In this document: positions 7,733 to 27,896 of the stretch, one piece after another | Numbering within the stretch: the first letter of the stretch is position 1 | Layout of the letters: every line of letters begins with the position of its first letter | DNA from: Mycoplasmopsis caviae | GTDB lineage: Bacteria > Bacillota_I > Bacilli_A > Mycoplasmatales > Metamycoplasmataceae | Assembly: GCF_024498215.1 (NCBI RefSeq) | Contig: NZ_CP101806.1 | Coordinates: 806,001 to 870,000 of the forward strand | Length of the DNA: 64,000 nt | Direction: 5' to 3' | Notes under the pieces: generated by a model | Seen by the model: the letters and a program-made list of their open reading frames with translations, nothing else | What the model was told of the DNA's origin: nothing | The model's database searches: none | Position numbers and translations under genes: made by a program

Positions 7733-9613
7733 ATGCATAAGTTAGTTATAGTAGAGTCACCTAACAAGGTTGAAACAATCAAAAAATATCTAGGAAGTGA
7801 CTTTGATGTTATTGCATCAGTAGGTCATATTGCTATTATGAGCACGAGAAAGGGGGAACAAGGTCTAGGTATTGATTTAGAAAATTGAGAACCATATTAT
7901 TCACTTGATAGTAGTAAAAAAAATGTTATAAAGGCCCTTAAAGAAGCAATTGCTAAGGCAGATATTATTTATATTGCAACTGACCCCGATCGTGAAGGAG
8001 AAGCAATAGGAGACCATATTGTTAGCTTCTTAATCAATAAAGATCGAAATAAGTCAAAAAAACAATATTATCGAATTAAGTACAATGAAATAACAAAAGA
8101 AGCAATTCAAAAAGCAATTGAAAATCCATGCGAACTGGATAAAAATTTAATTGATTCACAAAAAGCAAGAAGAATGTTAGATCGAATAATTGGCTTCAAA
8201 TTAAGTCAATTAATGCAGAAAAAAATTTCTAATAGCCCAAGAGTTCCAAGTGCAGGTAGAGTTCAATCAATAGCACTTAAATTGGTAGTTGATCGTGAAG
8301 ATGAAATTAATGCTTTTGTACCAAGAAGTTATCACAAAGTTGAAGCAAAGCTTAGCAATATATTAAGTGCTAATATCTACTTTGAAAATCATATTTCTGG
8401 TGAAAAGAATTGAGTTTACCCAGAAGAGTTAGATGAAGTTAAGGCTGAACTTAATATTGAACCGGTTAATATTTTAGAAGTTGTTGATATAAAAGAAACT
8501 AGAAAATCACTAGCCAAATATACACCTCTAAAACAAGCAGTTTTATACAAAAAAAGCCCGCTTACTTCTAAACAAACTCAAATTGCGGCTCAAAAATTGT
8601 ATGAGGGTTATGGTGATGGTGGTCTAATAAGTTACCCAAGAACTGATAGTACAAGACTTAGTCAACATTTCTTAAATTTAGCTCGCTCTTATATTAAAAA
8701 TAAATTTGGTCAAGAATATATTCTTGAAGAAATTAAAGGTTTTGCAGGAGACCAAGATGCCCATGAAGCAATAAGACCTACTGATATAACCTTACAACCT
8801 GAAGCTGCGCGAATTAAGTTCAACCTTGAAAACAATGAATACATTGTCTATAAATTAATTTATGAACACACTTTAATGTCGCTAATTAATCCACCTATTA
8901 AAGCAAGCAAATCTTACACATTTAAGAAGAACAACTTAACTTTTAAAACCAATGTAAGTAAAACAATTTTTCCTGGTTATTATGTAGTTCGTAACGAAAA
9001 TGAAGATTTAGATGATCCAAATTATCAACTTTTCCAAAAAGTTGGTGTACTCAAATATGAAATTAGTGATCATGAAACTAAACCACCAGCAAGATATAGC
9101 GAAGGTTCATTAATTGAAGCACTTGATAATATAAAAGTTGGTCGCCCTTCAACTTTTGCAACAACAGTTGCAGTTAATTTAGAGAGAAAATATTTTGAAA
9201 ACATTGATAAAGGCTTACATCCAACAGACTTTGGTCGACTTGTTTTAAATAAACTAATTAATGGATTCTCAAATATTATTAATGAAGGCTATACAGCTGA
9301 GGTTGAAGAACAATTAGACCTAATTGCTTCTAATAAAATAACGATCCAACCAATTATGTATGAATTTTGAAACAGATTTAACCAAACCTATGAAAATGCA
9401 ACACAAACATTAGAACTTACAACAATAGCTTTTGAATACATTAATGAAAAATGCCCTGATGACAATGGTGAATTAATAATTAGAAATAATAAGCGAACCG
9501 ATTCACGTTTTGTCGGGTGTGCCAACTTCCCTAATTGTCACTATGCTCGAAGTATTGAGGGTGAGTCAAATAATCAAGGTAAACGCAAATGATTCTTTAG
9601 AAAGAAAAAATAA
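7733..9613 (+). CDS. topA: DNA topoisomerase I (type IA)
   Basis: 626 aa, shorter than E. coli TopA (865 aa) because the C-terminal zinc region is reduced. The Toprim domain starts HKLVIVESPNK and contains ATDPDREGEA (acidic metal site); the active-site Tyr is Tyr301 in GLISYPRTDS; SAGRVQS and the ARYSEGSLIEAL/GRPSTFA blocks of the gate domain follow. It relaxes negative supercoils. Only one zinc-ribbon-like element remains near the C-terminus, CPDDNG...GCANFPNC, with three Cys because the CPxC pair has lost its second Cys. The start has no SD; a TATGAT box lies 11 nt before it. Terminated by a strong hairpin shared with the convergent yneF-like gene. Confidence 0.96.
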
Positions 9614-9643
9614 AATATTTGTCGCACGACAAATATTTTTTTG
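9613..9643. terminator. Bidirectional terminator between topA and the YneF-like gene
   Basis: A perfect 12-bp stem AAATATTTGTCG / CGACAAATATTT with a 2-nt CA loop, followed by T on the plus strand. It overlaps the topA stop codon. Confidence 0.85.
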
Positions 9644-9644
9644 C

Positions 9645-9887
9645 TTAATTATTATTTTCGTTTTTAGCGTTTGTCATTGAACGCATAACAGCTTTAATTT
9701 GTGACTCAGAAGCTTTTCTACCCATTTGTAAGAACATTGCTCTAATCATTTTTTCAGTAATAGGAGGGTTTTCTCTAATTTGTTTTTCAAAGAGTTTCTT
9801 TGAAACTATAAAAGCAATAAAACCACCCATTACAAAGAATAAAACAGCCATACCGATAACTAGTCCTATTCATCCACCTGTACTCAT
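9645..9887 (-). CDS. YneF-like (UPF0154) single-pass membrane protein
   Basis: 80 aa. The start is the ATG at 9887, seven nt after a consensus AAGGAGG; it reads MSTGGWIGLVIGMAVLFFVMGGFIAFIVSKKLFEKQ in two parts across a TGA Trp. An N-terminal transmembrane helix is followed by a conserved cytoplasmic segment (ENPPITEKMIRAMFLQMGRKASESQIKAVMRSM) that is the hallmark of UPF0154/YneF, widespread in Firmicutes and Mollicutes. Function is not established. It stands between convergent topA and the M42 peptidase gene; 60 nt separate it from the latter's end. Confidence 0.85.
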
Positions 9888-9947
9888 AATTAGCCTCCTT
9901 CATAATATAAATTAATTATTAAATATTATAAATTAAAAGTTACAAAA

Positions 9948-11033
9948 TTAATGATATTTAATTTCGCTCTCATAAAGTTTAGGACTCATTGACTTAATAG
10001 TTTCAACAATTAAGTCACCTGCTGCCATGAGATCTTCAATGTTGCAAACACCAATTGGTGAGTGAAGATATCTTTGTGCTAGCGAGATAGTTAATGTAGC
10101 TGCTCCGCCCCTAGCGTATTGAAGTGCGCTTGCATCAGTACCACCACCCATAGCAACAAATTTATAATGCTTGATTTTTTCTTTTCTGCCTATTTTACAC
10201 ATTAATTCAACTAATTTTGGATTAGCCATCATTGCTCCATCCATAACTCTAATTGCAGCACCTTTACCCAATGCTGTTGTGCCTGCAATAGTACCAATTG
10301 TATCATGTGTACTAGTAGTATCAAGTGCAATTGCAATCTCTGGATCAATAAGTGATACAGATGTTTTTGCACCTCTAGTACCTACTTCTTCTTGAGCTGT
10401 ACCAACTAGATACAAATCAACTGCTAAGTCTAGGTTGCTTAATTTGTGTGCTATGTATTCAAGAGTTGTAACTCCAGCACGATTGTCCATAGCCTTAGCA
10501 CCAGCTAAATTTTCATTATCAAAAATTATTGTTTCCCCTGACATTAGAACTCTATCGCCAATTTGAACATTTTTAGAAATTGCTTCTTCTTTATCTTTAA
10601 ATCCAAAGTCTGCATAAATTTCTTTGTTAGTTAGCGCCTTAGTTCTTGCTTCTGCTTCCATAATATGAACTGATGTGTGGCCAAAAAGTCCACAGAATCT
10701 TTTATTATCACTAGTGATAAGTGTTGCTTTTGTTCCAATAGCAACACTTGGTCAAATTCCACCAACTGGACTTAGTAATAGTTGACCATTTTCGTGAATT
10801 TGTCTAACTAAGTAACCAACCTCATCCATATGTGCAGCTACCATAAATTTAGGTGCGTTTTTAATTTTTGACTCTTTATGTAAAATAACTGAACCAAAAT
10901 TGTCATAGCTAACTTTAAAGTTCTTTGAGTTAATATTTTTTACTAATGTCTTAGCTACATTTTCCTCATATCTACTAAGACCCTCTAATTCACAATATTC
11001 AATTAATCTCTTTTTAAATTCTTGTTTGTTCAT
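9948..11033 (-). CDS. M42 family metallo-aminopeptidase
   Basis: 361 aa with TGA Trp near the middle. Metal-site motifs of the M42 (glutamyl/tetrahedral aminopeptidase) family are all present: AAHMDEVG (His68), AKAMDNRAG (bridging Asp), the catalytic pair in AQEEVGTRGA, ALDTTSTHD, and the late His in RYLHSPIG. Usual length is 340-360 aa. These cytosolic dodecameric enzymes trim N-terminal residues from short peptides, so it works with PepA on peptides imported by Opp. RBS GAAGGTAA precedes the ATG. It sits 9 nt after the end of the giant SGNH gene and may be read from the same transcript. Confidence 0.93.
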
Positions 11034-11042
11034 ATTACCTTC

Positions 11043-14000
11043 TTATTTATAGGGCATATAGCCTTGGTGCATATAATCAATAAGTCCTTCTTTAAATGTT
11101 TTATGAGTGAATTTATCATCACGTTTATCTTTGTAATAAATATAAACTAATACGTGGTCACTACCGTAGTTTGAACTACTCAAACCATTTGAACGACTAT
11201 ATAATGTGCCTGTTCAATTTCAAGTTGTTGTCATACCACTTAAATAATAATTGAGTGGATTCATGTTATTATCATAACCAATTAAAACTTTTGAATTTCC
11301 GTCTGTATATTTTGCCATTAAGGCTGTTTTATAGTCATTTAAGTTACTTGAAAAAGCATTCATAAAGCCACCCATCAAGTAACCTTCAGATGTTAAATTA
11401 GTTGCGTTTCAGAAGAGACCCCTTGGTGTATTTGAATACAAGATTGAAGCCATAAAACTATAAACTCTTCATAGTGCTTGAAAACCGGAATTGTTCTTTC
11501 TTATGTCATTATGGTCGCTATATGTTTTTTCACTTGCTTGTTTTAGAAATTCTTTAACAAGTGGAGAAGCAATAGCAGAAATTAAATTTGAAAGTTTTCC
11601 ACGGATGATGTCTCATAATCCGCTTCAACCAATACCAACTTCGAATTTTTCAGTTCCTTGTGCTGAATTAAACATAACTTTATATAAACCTGCTTGGTCA
11701 TTTTTAGGAGTTGATTTAAACATTAAGTTAATAAAGTCAACAATTTCAGCTTGTGGCACCTCGCTAAGCAATTGATTAATTAAAGGAATCTGGTTAAAGA
11801 TATTTGATAAGTAAACCTTGCCACCTGAGCTAATGAATTTAATAGCACCTTCTTTGGTTGCATTTTTTAAGTTTTCTGAAAGTTTCTCAAAGCCATATTC
11901 ATTTATTTTCTTTAATCTCTCAAAAATGCTTTCAACTATGTCATCTAAAATCGAAGTCTTAAGCAATGCTTTACCAAATGAGTGAATAAATTTTTGAATT
12001 TTAACATCTTCATTTTTATCAACACTTCAGCCACTATTTCTTAGGTTTGTTGCCAAAATTGTTCCAATTGAATAAGCAACTTCTTGGTTCTTTGTAAATA
12101 ATTCACTAATATATTTTTTTATTGAATCCTTAATAATAGTTGCATTTGATGAATTCATAAATTTACTTATTGCCTCAGTTCATGAATTAAGTTGTGCATA
12201 TTCAAGGTTTTTGTCTAAGACTTCTTTAATAAAAGCATCTAAAATATTTTTTAGGTTTTGCGACTTAATAACCTCTTTTAAGAAATCGCGGGCTTTTTGT
12301 TCACTTAAACCATATTGGGTAAATGGACTAACTAGATGAAAGTCATCAATAAACTTGTTAACTAATTCATCTTTTGAAGTAATACCAATAATAACCTTGT
12401 TTAGATTTTCTCTAATTACATCCTTATGTTTATTAACTATATTATTTTTAAGGATAGTTGCCACAAATGAGTATTCTTTTAATTTAAGTCCATTAACCAA
12501 AATTGGCGAAATATCTTTAATAATTTGGTCAAAATTATTGTATTTCTTGAAACTATCAACCATTGTGTTAGCTAAGTTAGGCACCATTTTTAATTCCACA
12601 AAGAAATTATGTAGATTTGCTAATAAATCATCAACTAGTGCTTTGTTTTCTGCTGATGTTGAATCAATGTCATATGGTTTAACATGTTCATCAAACAAAC
12701 CTCTTAATAGTTTATGTAATGACTTATTTTTTAAGAAATCTTTTAAAACATCTTCAAGATTTTGTGCTAGTTTATCAGCTCTCTCTTGAGGCATTACATA
12801 AATTTTTAGAATATCAATTAAGCTATTTGCACTTTGGTATGAATCAATATCATTAAATAGTGAGTCTAAAATATTGTCAACAATTCTTTGTAGGCCTTCT
12901 GTGTGTTGGAATAGATCAATAAACATATTGTTAAAGTCAGCTTCACTTATATGTTTATCAATTACACTGTGAACTTTTTGAGGCAATTGTTTAAATAATT
13001 TGCTACCTAAAGCAATATCATCGCTTACATAAACTAGAATATTTTTAATGAATTTTCTTAAAAATGTATGGTGTTTAGATACTGTGTTTTTAGTTACTAA
13101 AATTTTAATTAACTTAACGCTGTTTGCTTCTCAATTAGTTTTATTAAAGAATTTTTCATTGATACTTTTAGCAAATTCAAGCATAAATGCCTTAAAGTCA
13201 ATTTGTGTACCTTTTGTTTTTAGTTCAGGTAATAGTTTACCTAAAATATCTTTTGTAATGTTAAATTCTTTATCTAACGTTGGAACAATAGTCAAGAGAT
13301 CACTAATAAAGTCTTGCATTTCTTGTTGAGAAATACCTTTAATAAGATTTTTTCTTTTAGACAATGACTCATATAACAATGAAGTTAATATTCTTTTAAT
13401 TGAGTCTTGTTGTGAAACATTTAAGACAAATTTAGAAGCTTTTTCCACAAGATAATCTATATTGTTTTGTTCATTAAATCACAATTTGATTATGTTATTA
13501 AAATCACCTAACTTATCAATTGACATTGAATTATCAAAAATTGCTTTTGTTAAAAAGTTCTCTAGTATGTCCTTAAATTCTTTGTTATCTAAAATGTATG
13601 CAACAATATCAACAACATCTTGATCATTAAGGTTTTTAGCTTCATCAGTAGGTAATTTAGCAATTAGTTTTTTAAATAAACTTTTTGTCTCAGGGAAGTC
13701 AAAAATTTTCTTAATTAATGGCGAAATATAGTCATATGCTGACGTATTTACAAAGTTTTTAAAGATAACTTTTAGAGCATCAAATAGATTGTTAGTATTA
13801 GCCAATTGACTTTGATCAGTTTTCAATAAATCATTAATCAACTGAAATATTAAGTTTCCGAATTCATCTGTTTTAAAGGTCTTTTCGAATAATTTAGTCA
13901 AATCTTCTTTACTAATGTATTCACTAATTTTAGGTTGATTTTTATCATAAAATAAGTTAACTATTTTTTCTGCAATTGAGTTTTTAGAATTAACAAATCG

Positions 14001-16418
14001 AAGTGCATTTTTAACTAATTGTGAAATTGTTGCACGATATTGTGATAAGTTCGAACTAGAAACAATTTTAATCAACTTATAGGTTGATTCTTGTCAGTTT
14101 TGCTTGTCAAATATCTTGTTAAATTCATCAAGTGTGTTAGATATCACATCAGAAAATTTAAAGTTCTTAATATTACCTTTTGACAACTCGCTTAATAGAG
14201 AATCAATAAATTTGGTACTTAATTGTAATTCGTTATTTACTTCACCACTTAATGAAAGAAGTTCATAAATTAATTTTTTTAAATTATTTTCATCAATATC
14301 CTTAACTAATTCTGGATATTGTTTAATAACATTACTACCTAAACGAGAAATAATTTGTTTAAATTCATTATCATTAAACAAGTCTTTTGCAATTGATTCA
14401 AAAAACTTTCTGATGTTTTCCTTGTTTTTATTGTTGTTAATAAATACATTAAATAATTCAATGAAATTCTTACATTTAGCATATTCATGTGCACTATCGA
14501 TTAGTTCAACAACCAAATTGCCAAAAGCTTCCTTAAGTGATTTTGTATTTAAAATTATTTTTATTAAGTTAGTTAAGTCGCTTTGCGAAATAAATCTTGC
14601 TATATTGTCATTATAAAATGTTTTAACAAGTGAATGAATGTCATCGTAATCTACTTCTTGAGCTACAATATTTGAAAAAATTTCTTCAAAAATTGATTTT
14701 AGTTCATCCTTATGGCCACTGATTACAGGATTTGAGCAGAAGCTTGTGATGAATTCAATAATTCTTTCTTCTTTTAAAATCTGTGTCTTAAGTGATTGCA
14801 AAAAATAAGTTAGTTGATAATTTTTTGCTCCAGGTTCATTATCCTGATCTCAGTCATATTCAAAAAGTTGCTTTTGAACATCAAGCAAGAATTTAGCCAC
14901 AAACTTTTCATTAAAGAATCAATCACGAAGTGCTTTTTGATGTTCATGGTCATTTTTATACATAAAATTCTGAAGTCTTTTATTTGGATCAATTTTTGCA
15001 TAAACATTTGACTTAAACATTGAATTCATAAGGTCAATAAATATTAGATTTCCTAGACCATTGTAACTTAAAACTCGATTAATATAGTTTTGTTGACTAA
15101 TTTTACTCTTGTGAACTAAAAACAAATCGTCCTCTTGTTTTAAAAAAGCTTCCAAATTATCATTAAATATTTCTTTAATCTTTTCAAAAGGTTTTTCAAC
15201 GTCAATTTGATGTTCAAATGAGTCTTGATCACTCTGTAGATATTTGTTATCTCATAAAATCTTATTTTGATGATATTTATTAAGATCACGTGATGGATTA
15301 ATTAGTTTAATAAATACATCCATTGCCATTTTTTTATATCCAAATGTTGATGGGTGTATATCAAAAATATTTGGAGTTAGTAACTTCAAATCATTTTTTC
15401 ATAAACTACTATGATATGGATTTATAAAGTATGTCTTATTACTTATAGCTGTATACTTATTTTTTTTATTAAGCAAGTCTAAAAGAATATGTCCAATGCT
15501 TAAGAGATTACCTTGGTCATTCTTGTTAATTGCTTTATCAACTAAATCCATCAAAAATGTTAATGGTAATGGATAACCCACGAAATTAACATTAGCCTTA
15601 TTATTAATTTTTTTAAGAGTGCTAATAAGTTCCTTTTGTCTTATTTCTAATTTTTCAAAAACATTTTTGAAAATTACATTGAAATGTGAAACAAGCATAT
15701 TATAGTCAAGGTTCTTACTTCTAATTTGTTTAACTAGATCCAAAATTGGAATATTAACTATTGCTTTTGATAATAGTTCCTTAATAAAATCATTAGCACC
15801 AAGTGTGATAGTTATTAAATTCGAATTTTTTATTTTTTCAATAATTTCATTTTTGACACTTAATAAATCTGGTCCAAACTTTGTGTTTAATTCCTTTAAG
15901 TCATCATTGTTTATTGAACTATTAGATTCATAATTTAAAAGCAGGTTTCATTCTTTGAATGTAGAACCTGAGACAGCTTTATTGTCAAAAGACTCAAGTT
16001 TATCATTAGACAATTTTTGTAGAAATGAAGCAAGGTAAGCAGGGAATGATAGTCCTTCCACACTTGAGTTAACTAGTTTTCCAGGATAATCATTATCAAG
16101 TTTTGCATCAAAACCTGCTGATATTGAATCACCAAGTGCTAAATATTTAACTGACTCATTTTCTGAAATTAAATTAAGAGATTTGGGACGATTATTTAAT
16201 ACTAATGCAGGTTCGCTATTATTTTTTGGCGAACTTTCGCTAGGTAGTCCTGGGATATTTGGATCATTGTGCTTTTTTGTATTATTATCAAATGATTGAC
16301 TTCCACGTGGAACTACTTTGTCTTTGGTTGGCAGAAAACTTAGGCCTGTTGCTAGACCAACTGTTCCTACTAGTGTAGTTGACAAAATAATTATTGTCTG
16401 CTTTAATTTAACTTTCAT
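11043..16418 (-). CDS. Giant SGNH/GDSL hydrolase-like surface protein with internal repeats
   Basis: 1791 aa in one frame (many TGA Trp codons). Residues 7-30 form a hydrophobic signal or anchor without a lipobox Cys, then a Pro/Asn/Ser linker. An SGNH hydrolase domain follows: block I YLALGDSISAGFD (Ser98), block III ITLGAND (Asn209), and DIHPS (Asp353/His355) as the late Asp-His pair. SGNH enzymes cleave esters or acyl groups. About 1200 further residues are helical and contain divergent repeats of about 310 aa, recognised by I-S-(K/E/Q)-(E/A/S)-D-(L/F)-(T/N)-(N/K)-(L/M)-F segments (near 14580, 13900 and 12960). The last about 100 residues are Trp/Tyr-rich (TTTWNWTGTLYS) and end HQGYMPYK. 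Probably secreted or anchored outside; its substrate is unknown. An AGGTGAT site precedes the ATG. Confidence 0.8.
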
Positions 16419-16533
16419 AAGTTATCACCTATTTTTAATTAATAAAGAATATAAGCAATTATACTAAATTGATGCAAAAAACAAAGCAAGGGGACTACTC
16501 GCTTTGTTTTTTAGTACTTATATTATTTTTTTG

Positions 16534-16562
16534 CTAAAAATACTGTTTTATAGTACTTTTAG
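16534..16562 (-). terminator. rpoC terminator, TGTTTTATAG-core hairpin
   Basis: CTAAAAATACT / AGTACTTTTAG arms (one mismatch) around a GTTTTAT loop, 25 nt after the rpoC stop. Member of the repeated hairpin family described in the findings. Confidence 0.75.
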
Positions 16563-16586
16563 TAAATTATTAAAGTAGTTAAAATG

Positions 16587-24669
<8,083 letters not shown>

Positions 24670-24886
24670 ACAGTAATACTCCTTTTGTACATATAATAAA
24701 AACTTGCTAGTTTATTTATATACCATAAAATTTGAATTTCTAAAATAAATATTAATATTAAATAAAAATAGCAAATGTGTTTATATTTTACCAATAAAAA
24801 CAAAAATAACAAGAAAAAAATTTTTTGTTTTTTTCGCTTTGTTTTCTTTTTCCTGAATCAAATAGTTTTGACATTTTTTAAATTTT
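24670..24886. other. rpoB upstream region, nothing further recognised
   Basis: The 299-nt gap between rpoB and uvrA holds the rpoB RBS, AT-rich sequence with several TATA-like candidates on the minus strand (about 24710-24725), and near its far end the uvrA terminator. No tRNA, no ORF and no clear rplL-type leader structure were found. Confidence 0.5.
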
Positions 24887-24915
24887 CCAAAACAACTGTT
24901 TTATAGTTGTTTTGG
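24887..24915 (-). terminator. uvrA terminator, TGTTTTATAG-core hairpin
   Basis: A perfect 11-bp stem CCAAAACAACT / AGTTGTTTTGG around GTTTTAT, 53 nt after the uvrA stop. Best-formed member of the shared-core hairpin family. Confidence 0.8.
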
Positions 24916-24968
24916 TCAAAACTAGGCTTTTTCAATATAATAAAAAGAAGCCTTTAAACTTCTTTAAA

Positions 24969-27803
24969 TTATGGCCTTAAAATCACTTTTAAATATTGGC
25001 CTGTGTAACTTTTTTCATTTCTTGCAACTTGTTCAGGTGTTCCAGTTGCAACAATATGACCACCGTTTTTACCACCTTCTGGACCTAAATCAATTAGATA
25101 ATCACAACATTTAATAACATCTAAATTATGTTCAATAACCACAACAGTGTCGCCGTTATCTACTATTTTATTAAGCACATTTAATAAATTCGCAACATCA
25201 TAAGAGTGCAATCCTGTGGTAGGCTCATCCAAAACATAAATAGTTTTACCAGTTGCTTTTTTCTGCAAATAAGTGGCTAATTTTACACGTTGAGCTTCGC
25301 CACCGCTAAGTGTAGTTGATGATTGACCAAGTTTAATATAACCCAATCCAACTGAAGCTAATGTTTCTAATTTAGTCTTTATATTACTTCTATTTTGGAA
25401 GAATTTAAGTGCTTCATCAACACTCATATCAAGTACTTGTGCTATATTTTTATTCTTATATCTAATTTGCAATGTTTCAGCATTGTATCTTTGGCCCTCA
25501 CATTGATCACAAGGGACAAAAACATCAGGTAAAAAGTGCATTTCAACTTTTATTGAGCCATCTCCTTGACATTTTTCACATCGTCCACCAGGTACATTGA
25601 AACTAAATCTTGAGCGACTATAAGCTCGAGCTCGTGATTCTTCAACTGAAGCAAAAATATCTCTTATATCATCAAAAACTGAGGTATATGTAGCAGGATT
25701 TGAACGCGGAGTTCGACCAATTGGGCTTTGATTTACTGGCACAATTTTATCAATTTGATTTACGCCACTAATACTTTTAAATTTACCAACTTTGTGATTG
25801 ATATCTGAGCGACTAAGTGCTTGTTGAATTCCTTTAACTAGGATCTCATTAACTAGGCTGCTTTTACCACTGCCACTTAATCCACTAACACCTATAAATT
25901 TACCAAGAGGAAATTTAACATCGATATTTTTAAGGTTATTTTCACTGGCGCCACTAATAGTTATTACTTTACCATTACCACTTCTGCGAAAACTTGGTAC
26001 CTCAATTTTGTATTCACCGCTTAGATATTTTCCTGTAATACTGCGAGGCTCACTGATTATATTTTCTATTGAACCTTGAGCAATAATTTCACCACCATCT
26101 ATTCCTGCTTTTGGGCCAATATCAACTATGTGTTCAGCTTCTCTAATTGTTTCTTCATCATGCTCAACAACAATTAAGGTGTTACCAATTTCAACCATGT
26201 CTTTAAGAGTCTTAATCAGTCTTTCATTGTCTTTTTGATGTAGTCCAATCGAAGGTTCATCTAAAACATATAAAACACCTGTAAGATTTGAACCGATTTG
26301 AGTGGCTAATTTAATTCTTTGGCTTTCTCCACCACTTAATGTTTCAGCATTTCTATTGAGTGTTAGATAGTTAAGTCCAACATTTTTAAGAAAACTTAAT
26401 CGATTAATTAATTCATTTATAACCAAAGTTGAAATCTTTGACTCTTCTTGATTTAATTTTAAATTTTCAATTGTTTCCAGTGCATCTTCAACTGACATCT
26501 TGCTTAGGTCTTCAATATTAAGATTGTTTATTTTAACTGCAAGAGCATATTTGTTTAGTCTAGTACCCTTACATTTTGAACAATCAAAAGTACCCATATA
26601 TTTTTTGAGTCAATCTCTTATTCTCTCACTAGTTGTTTCCATATAGAGCCTTTGAATTTTGGCTAGAATACCTTCAATTTTTTTATTTCTTCTTCATTTG
26701 TTTCCACTTTCAGAAATTAAGACATATTCAATCTCATCCTTTGAACCATATTTAATAATTTCTAAATCATTTTTACTTAGGTCCTCGACTGGTGTATTTT
26801 TGTCTATTTTATAGTGTTTTAGTAATGTATCGAATTCTTGCCACTCTAAATTTTGTGTATCTTTTGTATTTTCAAAATATTTAATTGCACCCTCATTAAT
26901 TGATCTTCATGGCTCAGGAACTATGGCACTAAAGTCAGCTTTTAAATCTACTCCAAGACCCTTACAGTTTTGACACATACCATAAGGCGAATTGAATGAA
27001 AATAACTTGGTTTCAATTTTTGGCATTTCAAAGTCTTTATAAATACAAGAGTGTAATTTTGAATATGATTTAATTAATCCATCGGTAGTTTCAACTTTAA
27101 CTAAGCCTTTGCTATATTCAAGGGCAACTGAAATAGCTTCGCTGATTCTAATTCTATTTTCTTCACTCAAAACTACACGGTCAACAAGAATGTCAATTGT
27201 ATGGCGAATATTTTTTTCTAACTTAATTTCTTCATCAAGATTTCTAATTTCGCCATCAACTTTAACTCTTAAAAAGCCTTCTTTTTTTAGTTTCTCAAGC
27301 AATGCAACTCATGTACCTTTTTCACCATCAACAACGGGTGATAGAATATATAATTTTGAACTTTCAGGAAGTTCAAAAATTGAGTCAATAATATCTTTAT
27401 TAGTTTGGCTTGTTATCTCAATGTTATGATTAGGACAATAAGGCTTGCCAATACGAGCAAAAAGTAATCTAAAAAAGTCATAAATTTCAGTTACTGTACC
27501 AACAGTTGAACGAGGATTATTGTGCGTTGTTTTTTGCTCAATTGATATTGAAGGACTTAGACCTTCAATACTATCAACATCAGGTTTACTAGTTCCGCCC
27601 AAAAACAATCGTGCATAGTTACTTAAACTGTCGACATATTTTCTTCTCCCTTCCTCATAAATAGTATTGAATGCTAAAGAAGACTTTCCACTTCCTGAAA
27701 GTCCAGTAAAAACAATTAATTTATTTTTAGGTAGAGTTAATGAAACATTTTTTAAATTGTGTTCTCTTGCACCTTTTATAATAATCTCTTCTTTTGCTGA
27801 CAT
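24969..27803 (-). CDS. uvrA: Excinuclease ABC subunit A
   Basis: 944 aa, normal length. ABC ATPase with two nucleotide domains: Walker [10 protein letters not shown] near residue 33 and again [12 protein letters not shown] in the second half; signatures [12 protein letters not shown] and [12 protein letters not shown]; Walker [11 protein letters not shown] and [10 protein letters not shown]. Zinc modules: [10 protein letters not shown] and CEKCQGDG...CDQCEGQRY. UvrA dimer scans DNA for damage and loads UvrB. AAAGGG precedes the ATG. It lies 93 nt downstream of uvrB on the same strand but a terminator hairpin separates the two, so they may be transcribed separately. Confidence 0.98.
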
Positions 27804-27854
27804 ATTGTTCCCTTTCTTGTGTTCTTAATATTATGTTTTAGTTTTAAAAATTTA

Positions 27855-27884
27855 CCAAAAAACCTGTTTTAAAGGTTTTTTAGG
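27855..27884 (-). terminator. uvrB terminator, variant-core hairpin
   Basis: AAAAAACCT / AGGTTTTTT stem with GTTTTAA loop, 13 nt after the uvrB stop and before uvrA. Core TGTTTTAAAG differs by one base from the common TGTTTTATAG. Confidence 0.8.
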
Positions 27885-27896
27885 AAAAATACAAAA

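Noticed and set aside
12355-15011. Plus-strand open frames opposite the SGNH gene.
   Set aside because: They are shadows of the minus-strand gene, without RBS, and rich in Leu/Ser/Phe as expected from antisense of Lys/Asn/Glu-rich coding sequence.
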